NCBI GenBank assembly: GCA_947367285.1
Contig: CANBDB010000001.1
Location: 1-44,038 of the forward strand
Origin: an uncultured Clostridia bacterium
Lineage (GTDB): Bacteria > Bacillota > Clostridia > Oscillospirales > CAG-272
Direction: 5' to 3'
DNA length: 44,038 nucleotides
Shown here: in pieces, positions 1-8,492 of the stretch
Position numbering within the stretch: the first letter of the stretch is position 1
Layout of the letters: each line of letters begins with the position of its first letter
Position numbers and translations under genes: made by a program
The notes under the pieces: model-generated
Told to the model about the DNA's origin: nothing
The model's input: the letters and a program-made list of their open reading frames with translations, nothing else
The model's database searches: none

Positions 1-536
1 CCAAACAGTTCGATAAATCGGGATTTCACGAGTTCATCTAAAGATGCAATCTCTTCCTTACGTAACGCAATTAAATGCTCGATTCCATCGAGTGTAGCAA
101 CAATCTGCTCCTGTTCCTCAGCAGAAGGAAGATTGATCGGAAAGTCCTTGAGTATGGAGAACTTTAAATTATCACGAACGCTTCCGCTGGCATAGGCTTT
201 TATATATGTCAGCGTAATGTCGCTTTTCAAGTAGTGGAGCAAGTATCTGCGATTCAGCTTCTCATCAACAGAGAAAACCACATACAGAGGACTGACGATT
301 ACTCTATCCTCGCACTCCTGAACATCGACAGAGCCGACGTTTATTCGGGACGGGTTATAGGCAAAGCAACCACGAGGAACGATTTTGTATGTGGTTCGAT
401 CCTGACTGGCAACCTCTTTGCTGAAATATCCTGTACAGAAGCCTTGCTCGTTCGTAACACTATATACGGGAATATCCTCATCAGCCTTGTTGCGAACGGA
501 GTATTCGGATATCAGAGAGCCAAGTTTAACAATCAT
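1..536 (-). CDS. hsdS: Type I restriction enzyme specificity subunit HsdS, N-terminal part (runs off the window)
   Basis: The specificity subunit recognises the DNA target for a type I restriction-modification complex. Reading leftward from the ATG at 536, the protein begins MIVKLGSLISEYSVRN and continues through one target-recognition domain. It then reaches the conserved segment with FPINLPSAEEQEQIV and a following helix (KEEIASLDELVKSRFIELF), the usual central spacer of HsdS. About 178 residues are present, so the second recognition domain and the stop lie beyond base 1. The ATG overlaps the hsdM stop as ATGA, indicating translational coupling. The family call is strong. No hsdR is visible in the window. 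Confidence 0.9.
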   Translation of the reverse strand, partial: MIVKLGSLISEYSVRNKADEDIPVYSVTNEQGFCTGYFSKEVASQDRTTYKIVPRGCFAYNPSRINVGSVDVQECEDRVIVSPLYVVFSVDEKLNRRYLLHYLKSDITLTYIKAYASGSVRDNLKFSILKDFPINLPSAEEQEQIVATLDGIEHLIALRKEEIASLDELVKSRFIELF

Positions 537-2026
537 AGCATCTTCCTCAATTCTTTCATCTCGCTTGCAATTTCAGCTTCGAGGGCATCGAGTCTATCAA
601 GTATTTCTGCTGTGGAGGGATACTCGACAGCGACATACTCTGTCTTTTTATACTTGTTGATGGAGAGATCGTATCCGTTGTCGATGATTTCTTCTTTGGT
701 TACGAAGAAGCTCTGCTCGGTACGCTCACGACCTTCCTCACCATCAAGGTTATTAAATCTTGCAATGATGTCGGGGATATCGTTAGCTGCAATCGGGCTT
801 CTCTTATCATCAAGGGAGTAGCCGTCTGCCTTCATGTCATAGAACCATACCTTGTCTGTTCCACCTGCATTGGTCTTAGTGAAGATCAGAATTGCAGTTG
901 ACACGCCGGCGTAGGGTTTGAATACACCGGAGGGCATCGAAATGACAGCCACGAGCTTTTGGTTGTCGACGAGTTCCTTGCGGATCGACTTGTGTGCTGT
1001 ACTGCTGCCGAAGAGGACACCATCGGGAACGATGGAGGCACAACGGCCGCCGACCTCGAGCATCTTTACAAAGAGCGTAAGGAACAGAAGCTCCGTTTTC
1101 TTTGTCTTACAGAGAGCAAGCAGATCCTTGCTGATTTCTTCCTGGAACACACTTCCGGTAAAGGGCGGGTTCGCCATAATCAAGCTATAGCAGTTACGCT
1201 CGTTGTTATCACCCGAAAGCGAATCCTGGTAGGTGATATTGGGATCCTCTACACCGTGGAGCATCATGTTCATCGCTCCGATACGGAGCATAGATTGGTC
1301 AGTATCAAAGCCGGAGAACATTCCTGACTTGTAATACTTGGCGTTATCTGCCTTCATCAGCTCCTTGGCATAGTGCGTGGAGATATAGGTCGAAGATTCG
1401 AGCAGGAAGCCTGCACTACCCATTGCGGGATCCAGAATCTTATCTTTAAGGGTAGGCTTCATGAGCTGCACCATCATATTGATGATGTGGCGAGGCGTTC
1501 TGAACTGACCGTTTTCTCCGGCGGCAGCAATCTTGCCAAGCAGATATTCATAGACATCGCCCATGATATCCTTGTTGTTCATATCCATTGCATCAATGCC
1601 GTCAACAACCTTTGCCAACACCTTTGCGGTAGGAATGAGGAAAACAGTGTCCTTCATGTATCGGCTGAATGCAGTATCCTTACCTTCACCAATCTGCTTG
1701 ATAAATGGGAACACATAGTTCTGAATGTTATTGAACATCGCGCCGGGTTCGTAGTTATGGAACACGTGCCATCTTAGGTTTTTGTAATCGGTTTCTACGT
1801 GAGGATTCTCACTGATTACACAGATTCCTTCGCCGAACACACGGTTCTTTAATTTGATGCCGAGTGCGTTAGCACCGGCTTCTGCCTTGAGCTGGTTGTC
1901 ATCCAACAGCTTCATGAACATCAAATATGTAATCTGTTCAAGTACGGTAATGGGGCTTGTGATACCGCCAGTCCATATAGTATCCCAAATGGAATCGACT
2001 TTACTTCTGAGTTCTCCTGTGATCAT
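533..2026 (-). CDS. hsdM: Type I restriction-modification DNA adenine methyltransferase HsdM
   Basis: This subunit methylates adenine in the bipartite target set by HsdS. The 497-residue length is normal for HsdM. The SAM-binding motif appears as ILDPAMGSAGFLL and the catalytic N6-adenine motif as NPPF in LIMANPPFTGSV. The N-terminal helical HsdM domain precedes them (SIWDTIWTGGITSP). A GAGG ribosome site lies upstream of the ATG. It sits 13 bases after a small Xre gene and overlaps hsdS by four bases, so the three form one operon. Without a visible hsdR it is uncertain whether the system restricts or only methylates. Confidence 0.95.
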   Translation of the reverse strand: MITGELRSKVDSIWDTIWTGGITSPITVLEQITYLMFMKLLDDNQLKAEAGANALGIKLKNRVFGEGICVISENPHVETDYKNLRWHVFHNYEPGAMFNNIQNYVFPFIKQIGEGKDTAFSRYMKDTVFLIPTAKVLAKVVDGIDAMDMNNKDIMGDVYEYLLGKIAAAGENGQFRTPRHIINMMVQLMKPTLKDKILDPAMGSAGFLLESSTYISTHYAKELMKADNAKYYKSGMFSGFDTDQSMLRIGAMNMMLHGVEDPNITYQDSLSGDNNERNCYSLIMANPPFTGSVFQEEISKDLLALCKTKKTELLFLTLFVKMLEVGGRCASIVPDGVLFGSSTAHKSIRKELVDNQKLVAVISMPSGVFKPYAGVSTAILIFTKTNAGGTDKVWFYDMKADGYSLDDKRSPIAANDIPDIIARFNNLDGEEGRERTEQSFFVTKEEIIDNGYDLSINKYKKTEYVAVEYPSTAEILDRLDALEAEIASEMKELRKML

Positions 2027-2039
2027 ATCTGCACCATCC

Positions 2040-2249
2040 TCATTCTTTCTCGTATGTTATCTCAACAATGTCGCCTATGTCACACTGAAGAGCTCTGCAT
2101 ATTTTCATAAGGCTTTCGGTGCTGACGTGTTCTTCATGGTTCATGTGTGTGAGCGTTGATCTGCTGAGACCTGCTTGTTCCAGCAGGAACTTTTTCTTGA
2201 GTTTTTTATCGATCAGCAGCTTCCACAATTTATTGTAACTGATACCCAT
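2040..2249 (-). CDS. Small Xre-family helix-turn-helix regulator heading the hsd operon
   Basis: This 69-residue protein is almost entirely a Cro/CI-type helix-turn-helix. It has FLLEQAGLSRSTLTHMNHEEHVSTESLMKI as recognition and scaffold helices, and the tail CDIGDIVEI is typical of short Xre regulators of the YozG kind. It is the first gene after a strong sigma-A promoter and lies 13 bases upstream of hsdM. It probably controls timing of the restriction-modification genes in the manner of a C-protein, which is an inference from position. An AGGTGT ribosome site precedes the ATG. Confidence 0.8.
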   Translation of the reverse strand: MGISYNKLWKLLIDKKLKKKFLLEQAGLSRSTLTHMNHEEHVSTESLMKICRALQCDIGDIVEITYEKE

Positions 2250-2277
2250 ACCTACACCTCACAAATATAGATGATTT

Positions 2278-2306
2278 ATTATATCACAAAAAATGACTTT
2301 TTTCAA
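2278..2306 (-). promoter_or_regulatory. Sigma-A promoter of the xre-hsdM-hsdS operon
   Basis: On the minus strand a -35 TTGAAA (2306-2301) is followed after exactly 17 bases by a -10 TATAAT (2283-2278), about 29 bases before the xre start codon. The spacer contains AAAAAAGTCATTTTTT, and related GTCA/TGAC plus T-tract motifs recur upstream at about 2327-2336 and 2369-2382. These could be operator sites for the Xre protein. Confidence 0.75.
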
Positions 2307-2431
2307 TAGGGCTGAATCCGTTAATTATGACTTTTTGTAAAACTTCAGCACAAAAAACATCTTTAAGAGTCATTTTTGACACGCATTCAAGCTCACACAC
2401 TCTGTTATGATGCAAAACTGGGCGTACAAAA

Positions 2432-2460
2432 AAGTCTGCGTCTTTTTTTGACGCAGACTT
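2432..2460 (-). terminator. Rho-independent terminator after the second xre gene
   Basis: A perfect 11-base-pair stem (AAGTCTGCGTC with GACGCAGACTT) encloses a seven-base loop. On the minus strand it is followed by TTTTGT. It lies eight bases past the stop codon of the gene ending at 2468 and separates it from the hsd operon. Confidence 0.85.
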
Positions 2461-2467
2461 GTGTTTG

Positions 2468-2800
2468 TCAGATTTTCTTTTGACTGTGCTTTACCATTGT
2501 CTCAACAACCTCATAGATGCGGTTGCGATCCTCGTCCGACAGCTTTTCAAGCTGCTCGGTCAGTCTTGAATTTTTGACCTTGTATCCGGTAGTAAGAACA
2601 TCAGCAAGCAATAATTCGGATGAGACTTCCAATGCATTGGCTATCTCTATAAACTTATCGAGTCTCGGGAGTCTTTCCCCTCGCTCGATCATGCCGATAT
2701 AGGTAACGCTGAGATTCGTTCTTTCCGCAAGATCCTCTTGCTTCATATACCGAGCTTCTCTGTACTGCCGTATACGTTTACCAATAGATGAATTAGACAT
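2468..2800 (-). CDS. Xre-family transcriptional regulator
   Basis: This is a 110-residue Cro/CI-like DNA-binding protein. Residues about 6-65 form the helix-turn-helix, with IRQYREARYMKQEDLAER and LSVTYIGMIERGERLPRLDK. A helical tail (LTEQLEKLSDEDRNRIYEVVETMV) probably dimerises. The start at 2800 is preferred over an upstream in-frame start because GGGAGG lies six bases before it. It is transcribed divergently from the SLOG gene, with a palindrome in between, so autoregulation and control of that neighbour are likely. It may be the element's lifestyle repressor, but that is inference. Confidence 0.85.
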   Translation of the reverse strand: MSNSSIGKRIRQYREARYMKQEDLAERTNLSVTYIGMIERGERLPRLDKFIEIANALEVSSELLLADVLTTGYKVKNSRLTEQLEKLSDEDRNRIYEVVETMVKHSQKKI

Positions 2801-2812
2801 TTGCCACCTCCC

Positions 2813-2847
2813 ACAGTTATTATTCATAACTGTCGGTATAAGTATAC
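2813..2847. promoter_or_regulatory. Palindromic operator candidates between xre and the SLOG gene
   Basis: A palindrome with perfect eight-base arms, ACAGTTAT-TATTC-ATAACTGT (2813-2833), lies just upstream of the xre ribosome site. A second short palindrome, GTATA-AG-TATAC, sits at 2836-2847 and overlaps a minus-strand TATACT that could be the xre -10. This is the classic layout for an autoregulated Xre repressor. Binding by the adjacent regulator is inferred. Confidence 0.6.
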
Positions 2848-2900
2848 AACATTGGGTTTGTTTCATACAGAAACGCCGTGTATTGAACCATAACGCTCTG

Positions 2901-2929
2901 TTGATTTTTCAAGAAAAATATGCTATAAT
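2901..2929 (+). promoter_or_regulatory. Extended -10 sigma-A promoter for the SLOG gene
   Basis: A -35 TTGATT (2901-2906), a 17-base spacer and a -10 TATAAT (2924-2929) preceded by TGC form an extended -10 promoter. It ends 25 bases before the ATG at 2955 and reads rightward, against the orientation of almost every other gene of the element. Confidence 0.75.
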
Positions 2930-2954
2930 ATATCGAAAGGCGGTGGTGAAATGC

Positions 2955-3401
2955 ATGAGAGATAAAACAGCAACTTTTATAGGTCACAAGGATTGTTACG
3001 GAGTCCAAGAGGAGGTCGTTCGATCCTACATCATTGAGCTAATTGAATCCGGTGTAACTGAATTCCTTTGCGGAGGCATGGGATCCTTCGATTGGATGTG
3101 CGCCAGGATTGTATATAAACTGAAAAAACAATACCCGCATGTTCGAAGTTTTCTCGTCATACCGTATCTGACCTTCAATGTTCTTGATCGGGAATATTTT
3201 GATGATGTGATCTATCCTGAAGGATTCGAAAAGTATCACTTCAAAGCTGCAATTCCGGCTCGCAACAAATACATGATTGAAAACTCGGCCTACGCCGTCT
3301 GCTACGTTGATCACGGTTGGGGCGGAGCAGCTCAAACATACGCGAAGGCAATTAAGAAAGGGCTTGTCATTAAGAACCTCGGTTCTTATACTCCCTCTTA
3401 A
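2955..3401 (+). CDS. SLOG-superfamily (DUF1273-like) nucleotide-binding Rossmann protein
   Basis: The 148-residue protein starts MRDKTATFIGHKDCYG and carries the glycine-rich loop LCGGMGSFDWMC (residues 38-49). This matches the GGxxGxD nucleotide or ligand-binding signature of the SLOG/DprA/YpsA group. A second glycine patch is CYVDHGWGGAAQTYA near the C-terminus. SLOG proteins bind nucleotides or nucleotide-derived signals, and some serve in stress or phage defence. The start at 2955 is chosen because homologues begin at this strand and a GGCGGTGG site precedes it. It is a rightward single-gene unit with its own promoter and terminator. The ligand is unknown. Confidence 0.75.
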   Translation: MRDKTATFIGHKDCYGVQEEVVRSYIIELIESGVTEFLCGGMGSFDWMCARIVYKLKKQYPHVRSFLVIPYLTFNVLDREYFDDVIYPEGFEKYHFKAAIPARNKYMIENSAYAVCYVDHGWGGAAQTYAKAIKKGLVIKNLGSYTPS

Positions 3402-3470
3402 TGTTCTTTTTCAGCCTATATATTTCTTTCACTTTTAAATTTCAAGATGGCTCATATTGAGCGATACCAT

Positions 3471-3518
3471 AGTCCACGATCAAGGCAGACTACTCCCTTG
3501 GTCGTGGACTTGTTTTTT
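3471..3518 (+). terminator. Rho-independent terminator after the SLOG gene
   Basis: A 15-base-pair stem (AGTCCACGATCAAGG with CCTTGGTCGTGGACT, one G-U pair) and a ten-base loop are followed by TGTTTTTT. It lies between the convergent SLOG and HTH genes. A good U-run exists only on the plus strand. Confidence 0.88.
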
Positions 3519-3524
3519 CTACCG

Positions 3525-3779
3525 TTATTTGCAGATATATCGGTTGGAGGTCTTACTGCCATTTGACCTCCGCTGATTTATCTTTTCGATATAGCCCTTC
3601 TTTACAAGCTCATCGATCGCACGTTTCACAGTGGATACGCTGCATTTGTTTTCACGGGCTATGGTTTTATGGGACTGATAACAGCTTTCGTTTTTGCCTT
3701 GCCGATAGCGCAGGTATCGGTAGATACTCTGCGCTCGGAAGGACACGTCATCTCGGAAGATCATTTCGAATTCTCTCAT
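3525..3779 (-). CDS. Small winged-helix/HTH protein at the end of the mobilisation operon
   Basis: The 84-residue protein contains a helix-turn-helix of the type found in plasmid replication initiators and phage regulators (HTH_36-like): SHKTIARENKCSVSTVKRAIDELV followed by KKGYIEKI and a basic wing RRSNGSKTSN. Its ATG lies inside the last codons of the virD4-like gene (32-base overlap) with GGGAG eight bases upstream, so it is translationally coupled. A regulatory or replication-related role is plausible but not shown. Confidence 0.7.
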   Translation of the reverse strand: MREFEMIFRDDVSFRAQSIYRYLRYRQGKNESCYQSHKTIARENKCSVSTVKRAIDELVKKGYIEKINQRRSNGSKTSNRYICK

Positions 3780-5694
3780 CGACGATATCTCCCTTCTCGT
3801 TGATTATGATCTCGGTTTCTTCACCTGCAGGGATGTTGGACTGTGACATAGGCATACTGTCGCCCTTTTCGGCATCATCGTCATCATCCGTTTCAGCCTT
3901 CGGTTTTCTTCCTGGCTTGCGAGGCGAGAATGCCATGTCGGTTCGGTTTCGCCGATCGGGACCGGGACGGTGCGTTGCACGTTCTTCCTCGGTCATCTTT
4001 TCGCCAACGCTCTGCGTAGAATACAGCATTACAATTGTATCCTCGAGATTGGATTTGTTTGCATAGGACACCTTTCGGTTACCCTTATCCGCTACGACAT
4101 AGATTTCCTTCGGGAATACAATTCCCCACTTAAAGAAGAGCTTTAGCTTGACCTGCATGGGATGGAAGCCTGTCTTCATTACGACGAAGGTTCCCTTGGG
4201 AAGGGATTTCAGCTCGTCCGGTGTGAGCAAGGCTCGCTCGATCATCTGCAAGCTCTGAGAAGGATCGTTCTTGCCTCGGTTCACGGAACCTGACTGTACT
4301 GTTCTACTACCGAGAGCCTTGGACAGCACTTGTGCAGATTCGCTGTTGGGAGCGAAACCGCCGAACACCGTGAGCTGCGTATTATCGGTGATGATCTCAC
4401 AGCCCTCTTTGCCGTAGTTCTTTTGGAGCTGTGCGAAGGACTGAATAATGGCAACGATAGATACTCTACGGGAACGGGATGCGGAGAACATCATCTCGGC
4501 ACCTTCGATCTTCGGGATCGTACCGAACTCGTCAAGATACATCATGACTCTGTTTTTCAGTCGGCCGTCGTTTTCATCGGCAACCGCGAGGATCTCACGG
4601 TACATCTGCTGAACGATCAAAGACACCATAAAGTGTTTGGAGGTGTCTTCCTCGGGAAGCACGATAAAAATGGCAGATTTCGTGCTGCAGAACTTCTCGG
4701 CATCGATGGCAGTATCGAAGCAGAGGATCTGTTCCAGCTCGGAGTCGAGGAACGCGTTCAGTCGGGACAATGCCGTGGACATAACCGAGGACATGGCCTG
4801 CTCAGAGGTGTTAAGTGCCGCACCCGCAAACCAACGAGCCTTATGCTCTTCGGGGAGTCGGCTGACGAGCAATTGGAACTGTGTTTTTCCTCTCGTTCCA
4901 CTCGGCGCCAGCAAGTCCTGAATGATTTTGAACACCGATACGATGTGTCTTGTTTCGGGCGGACAGAATTCCGCTACCATAAGGATGGACGCAGTCAGCA
5001 AGCCTTCGGCGGCATCATAGAAGAATGCGTTTTGTCCGAAGGATGCTCCATCCATACCGGACATGATGATGGTCTTGGATATGATCTTTGCGTACTTTTC
5101 TGCTTTCGCTTTGTAGGCGAGATTGTCGGGTTCCGCTTTCCACAGATCCATATACTTGTTCACGAGGTGGAGCAGATTATTGCCGTCCGACTTAGTGGGA
5201 TTACGCAGGTCAATAACGGCGACGTTGTATCCATAGTGTTCCTTTGCGATTTTACCGTAGTGTCGGTACAGGTCACCCTTTGTATCGGACGTGATGAAGG
5301 ACATACCCGACGCACAGGCGTATTCAAGATTGGGATACAGGAAGTATGCTGTCTTACCGACACCTGCTGCACCGATCATCAGAGCATGAACGTCGCCGGT
5401 GTCCACAAGTGCTGTTGTTCCGGTCGCTGTTGAGTTGCACCCTACGACGATGCCTTGATCATCGGGCTTCGGCAGGTTCTTGCCTTTACGCCACAGCTCC
5501 GGTGTAAACGGGATGTGTCGGTAGGTCTTTTCGATCTCGCCCTTACGCGCCCATCTCGCTGTACCGTGCTGGCCGTCACCGACCGTCTTGGCTTTGATAT
5601 TGTTGAGGTTATAGATGTGTGCAAGCACCGAGATTGCACCAAGCACCACAAACATCACGATGGAAACGACGATTAATGTTTCGATTCCTTGCAT
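3748..5694 (-). CDS. VirD4/TraG-type conjugative coupling protein (T4CP)
   Basis: This 648-residue inner-membrane ATPase links the relaxosome to the type IV secretion channel. A membrane segment occupies residues about 6-27, the Walker A motif GAAGVGKT residues 108-115, and Walker B with its acidic residue VMMYLDEF about 383-390. TSDTKGDLYRHYG and GRSRR-type TraG motifs also occur. The C-terminus is a hydrophilic, charged tail (about 570-648). It follows the primase with a 22-base overlap. The family call is very firm, and only one predicted N-terminal membrane segment is seen. Confidence 0.95.
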   Translation of the reverse strand: MQGIETLIVVSIVMFVVLGAISVLAHIYNLNNIKAKTVGDGQHGTARWARKGEIEKTYRHIPFTPELWRKGKNLPKPDDQGIVVGCNSTATGTTALVDTGDVHALMIGAAGVGKTAYFLYPNLEYACASGMSFITSDTKGDLYRHYGKIAKEHYGYNVAVIDLRNPTKSDGNNLLHLVNKYMDLWKAEPDNLAYKAKAEKYAKIISKTIIMSGMDGASFGQNAFFYDAAEGLLTASILMVAEFCPPETRHIVSVFKIIQDLLAPSGTRGKTQFQLLVSRLPEEHKARWFAGAALNTSEQAMSSVMSTALSRLNAFLDSELEQILCFDTAIDAEKFCSTKSAIFIVLPEEDTSKHFMVSLIVQQMYREILAVADENDGRLKNRVMMYLDEFGTIPKIEGAEMMFSASRSRRVSIVAIIQSFAQLQKNYGKEGCEIITDNTQLTVFGGFAPNSESAQVLSKALGSRTVQSGSVNRGKNDPSQSLQMIERALLTPDELKSLPKGTFVVMKTGFHPMQVKLKLFFKWGIVFPKEIYVVADKGNRKVSYANKSNLEDTIVMLYSTQSVGEKMTEEERATHRPGPDRRNRTDMAFSPRKPGRKPKAETDDDDDAEKGDSMPMSQSNIPAGEETEIIINEKGDIVDERIRNDLPR

Positions 5695-7019
5695 GGCTTC
5701 TCCTTTCTTTCAAGGTAATTGATCAGACGAATGCAGTCCATCGCAGTCTTGAGAATGGGCTTTGTAAAGATCTCTATCTCGTTGAACATACTCGGGATCT
5801 CGTACACCCTTGCAAGCTCGTTCATGTCGGTTGCAATCTGCCGTATGCGGATCTCGGTATTCCCGTTATCCGCGTGCGGGATATATTCACGGATCAGCAG
5901 CTCGTAGACCTCATCCCACGAGACCTCGTTCAGACTCTTTCTGCATTCGTCCTTGGATAATAAAAGGAGCAGACCGATTAACTTCTCGATCTGCTCCTTG
6001 TTGACGTGGGGCATTCTGTTTTGAACGCTTGTAAACACGTCGCATATTCTGTTGTAGAGCTGCGGTGGCTTCCGCAGTTCTTTTGCTTCTGAGATAAACT
6101 CTCGGCATAGCTTTCGTATTGCTTCGGTTTCATCCGACTCCGCTTTGATGGGTGTGATGCCATTCATTGCTTTCACATCCTCATCCCAATCCTTGTTGAC
6201 CGAACGAAGCATCCGCACGTTATTGTATCCGTTCTGCATGAGGATATCTCGTATCCGCACACAAGCGGCAATACCAGCGTTGTCGTGATCAAGGCACAAC
6301 ACAACCTTTCGGATGTGCTTGTTGATCTTCAGCCGATGAAGGATGGCACGCTCGGATACAGAGCACAGCGCCACGTAAGAATGCCTCGTCCATTCTTTTT
6401 GATGAAAGGTGATAAACGCAAGCATATCGATGGGAGCCTCAAATACAAATAACCATTCGCTTTCGCCGTCATAGTGGAAGCTGTATTCCGCTTTACTGCC
6501 TGACTCGGTCTGCTTGAAGGAGCCGTGTGTTCCTCTGCGGTGAATGTGCTTCGGCACACCGTCTTCATCCACACCGACGAAGATGCAGTTATGATACTGC
6601 TCATCTTCATAGAGCGTTCTTTCGTGTGCAAAGAAGGAGATTACCTCACGGGAGATAAACCTTTCATTCATGAGGTACGCATACACACGGTTCATTGTTG
6701 TATTTGCCTTGGGGATTACAAGCTCCGTTAGTTTCTTCTCTTTGACGGTTGGTGTATTGCACACAGCAATCCCACCGCCGAGCAGTTCTGCAACGGCATC
6801 CTGAAATCCCATCGAGTAATACTTCATAACAAAGCTGATCGCATAACCACCTGCCGCATCGTAGTGCGTGTACCAACGGTTATCTCGGATCCATACTTGG
6901 TGCTTTTCCCACAGATGCTGTACTCCGAACTTTTTGAGCTGCTCTCCGTGAGAATAAAGAAAAGCGACGAGACTTGTATTGTTCGCCGCTTCAATTTGCT
7001 GTTCTGAATAGTGTGGCAT
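5673..7019 (-). CDS. Toprim-domain DNA primase-like protein (DUF3991-type)
   Basis: Conjugative elements often carry such a primase to start complementary-strand synthesis. The 448-residue protein begins MPHYSEQQIE with AAAGGAGG before the ATG. The N-terminal part resembles the DUF3991/zinc-finger-like region but shows no clear cysteine cluster. The Toprim core is clear: the catalytic glutamate in LFVFEAPIDML (E194) and the DxD in VVLCLDHDNAG (D244, D246). It lies between the relaxase and virD4 genes. Priming activity is inferred from family membership. The C-terminal 170 residues are helical and unassigned. Confidence 0.85.
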   Translation of the reverse strand: MPHYSEQQIEAANNTSLVAFLYSHGEQLKKFGVQHLWEKHQVWIRDNRWYTHYDAAGGYAISFVMKYYSMGFQDAVAELLGGGIAVCNTPTVKEKKLTELVIPKANTTMNRVYAYLMNERFISREVISFFAHERTLYEDEQYHNCIFVGVDEDGVPKHIHRRGTHGSFKQTESGSKAEYSFHYDGESEWLFVFEAPIDMLAFITFHQKEWTRHSYVALCSVSERAILHRLKINKHIRKVVLCLDHDNAGIAACVRIRDILMQNGYNNVRMLRSVNKDWDEDVKAMNGITPIKAESDETEAIRKLCREFISEAKELRKPPQLYNRICDVFTSVQNRMPHVNKEQIEKLIGLLLLLSKDECRKSLNEVSWDEVYELLIREYIPHADNGNTEIRIRQIATDMNELARVYEIPSMFNEIEIFTKPILKTAMDCIRLINYLERKEKPCKESKH

Positions 7020-7029
7020 GTTACCTCCT

Positions 7030-8490
7030 TTACATAGAAATGTTCTGACCTTTCTTCTTTGCTTCAATCTCTCGTTTGAGTCTGCTGTCCACTCCCATCG
7101 GAGCGTGTTTTGCTTGCTCGTCGAAGCGGTCACGGAAGATGCGGGAAAGGCTGTTACCGAATCTTGTAATCGACGTAGCGATATATCCGTTTCGAGCTGC
7201 GGTATAATTTGAATGACTTTTCGGTTGCGTTGTATTTGTGCTTTGCGTACTTGATGCGGTATTGTTCGTTGTGTGAGACGAACTACCACCCTTGGATGAC
7301 TTATCATCATCGTTGTCCTCGGGTGCGTCTTCAGATTGCTCTTCCTGGTCGTTATCTAAGGTGAGCAGGATCTTTCCGAGTTCATCCGCTTCCTTGATCA
7401 TCGCATTGCGAATTGGCTTGAATGCCTCTTCTCGTGACAGCGGTTTTCTCGGTGGTGGATTATCCGTATAGGTTGCGTATACTGCACACTTCGCCTGATA
7501 CCACAACTCGTAGATGCGATCAATGTCTTCATCCTTTTCCAGCAGATCGACAAGCTCGTTGACCATCGCTTTGACGCTCTTGGGAAGATAACCGTACACT
7601 TTCTTACCGGACACACTTTGCATTCGTTTTGCAAGCGCAACAAACTTCATAACGAACTCACCGTTATCTGCAAGTCCGTTCTTGATCTTATCGGCAAGGA
7701 CTGTGATCTCATCACGCGCATCTGCATTGAGCAGGTTGCGGTATTCGGTTTGCTCTTTGTAGTAGTTATCGAGATCTTCCGAGAAAATCTCCGTGCCAAA
7801 CAAATGCCGAAGATTATCGATGCCTTTCTTATCAATGAATCCCTTTTCAAACTTGTCGGTTGAGTATAGCATCAAGTGTATATGCGGGTGATGGGACTCA
7901 TTGTGAAATGCACCGAACCACTTCAGCGCTCCGGGAGGTATCTTGTATTCCTTTGCAACATCATCAATTCGGTTTTGCACAAGGGTGCGCCAACGCTCTG
8001 CGTAGTTGTAGCCGAGCCGTTCCGCATCATGACGTTTCAGAGAAACGATCACGGTGAACACGTTACCTTCATGTTGTCGTACCTTTTCAGCTTCTTCATC
8101 AAGATCGATTGCAACACCGTCGCTTGAAAACAAACCGTGCTTACCGCCTATGCGCTCTACGCGAGGACGTGTTGCGATATAGTCAAGATAGGTTTTATCG
8201 GATAGCAGGTGCGGATAGTTTTCAAGCACAGCGGATATGAATTCCGATGCTGCTCCTTTTGTTTTGGAAAAAGCATAGCTTCCGTACTCTTGCATTCGCC
8301 GACAGCTTTTGTGCTGTTCACAAAACTGCATGATGAGTTCCTCTTGCGCTTTTGATACAGGTTCAGACTGCCAGCCGTCACCGAGCTTATCTACACCTTC
8401 TCGAGTTGCAATATATTTGAGCATACCACCGATGTCACGAACTGATTTTGAAGACGAGTAGTATTTGCATTTCACAATGATTCTTGGCAT
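7030..8490 (-). CDS. MobP-type relaxase (MobA/MobL family, MobP3-like)
   Basis: The relaxase nicks oriT and pilots the strand into the recipient. The 486-residue protein begins MPRIIVKCKYYSSSK and has the metal-binding three-histidine motif HNESHHPHIHLML (residues 196-208), the MOBP motif III. A tyrosine-containing N-terminal segment (MLKYIATREGVDK) is a candidate for the nicking tyrosine. The last third is low complexity, with acidic and Ser/Thr-rich stretches. It starts two bases after the accessory RHH gene stops. Subfamily placement is from memory of MobP3 proteins, but the relaxase call itself is firm. Confidence 0.9.
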   Translation of the reverse strand: MPRIIVKCKYYSSSKSVRDIGGMLKYIATREGVDKLGDGWQSEPVSKAQEELIMQFCEQHKSCRRMQEYGSYAFSKTKGAASEFISAVLENYPHLLSDKTYLDYIATRPRVERIGGKHGLFSSDGVAIDLDEEAEKVRQHEGNVFTVIVSLKRHDAERLGYNYAERWRTLVQNRIDDVAKEYKIPPGALKWFGAFHNESHHPHIHLMLYSTDKFEKGFIDKKGIDNLRHLFGTEIFSEDLDNYYKEQTEYRNLLNADARDEITVLADKIKNGLADNGEFVMKFVALAKRMQSVSGKKVYGYLPKSVKAMVNELVDLLEKDEDIDRIYELWYQAKCAVYATYTDNPPPRKPLSREEAFKPIRNAMIKEADELGKILLTLDNDQEEQSEDAPEDNDDDKSSKGGSSSHTTNNTASSTQSTNTTQPKSHSNYTAARNGYIATSITRFGNSLSRIFRDRFDEQAKHAPMGVDSRLKREIEAKKKGQNISM

Positions 8491-8492
8491 AC

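Noticed and set aside
4330..5433. Long open frame on the plus strand inside the coupling-protein gene
   Set aside because: It is antisense to a clear VirD4 gene with intact motifs and resembles no known protein.
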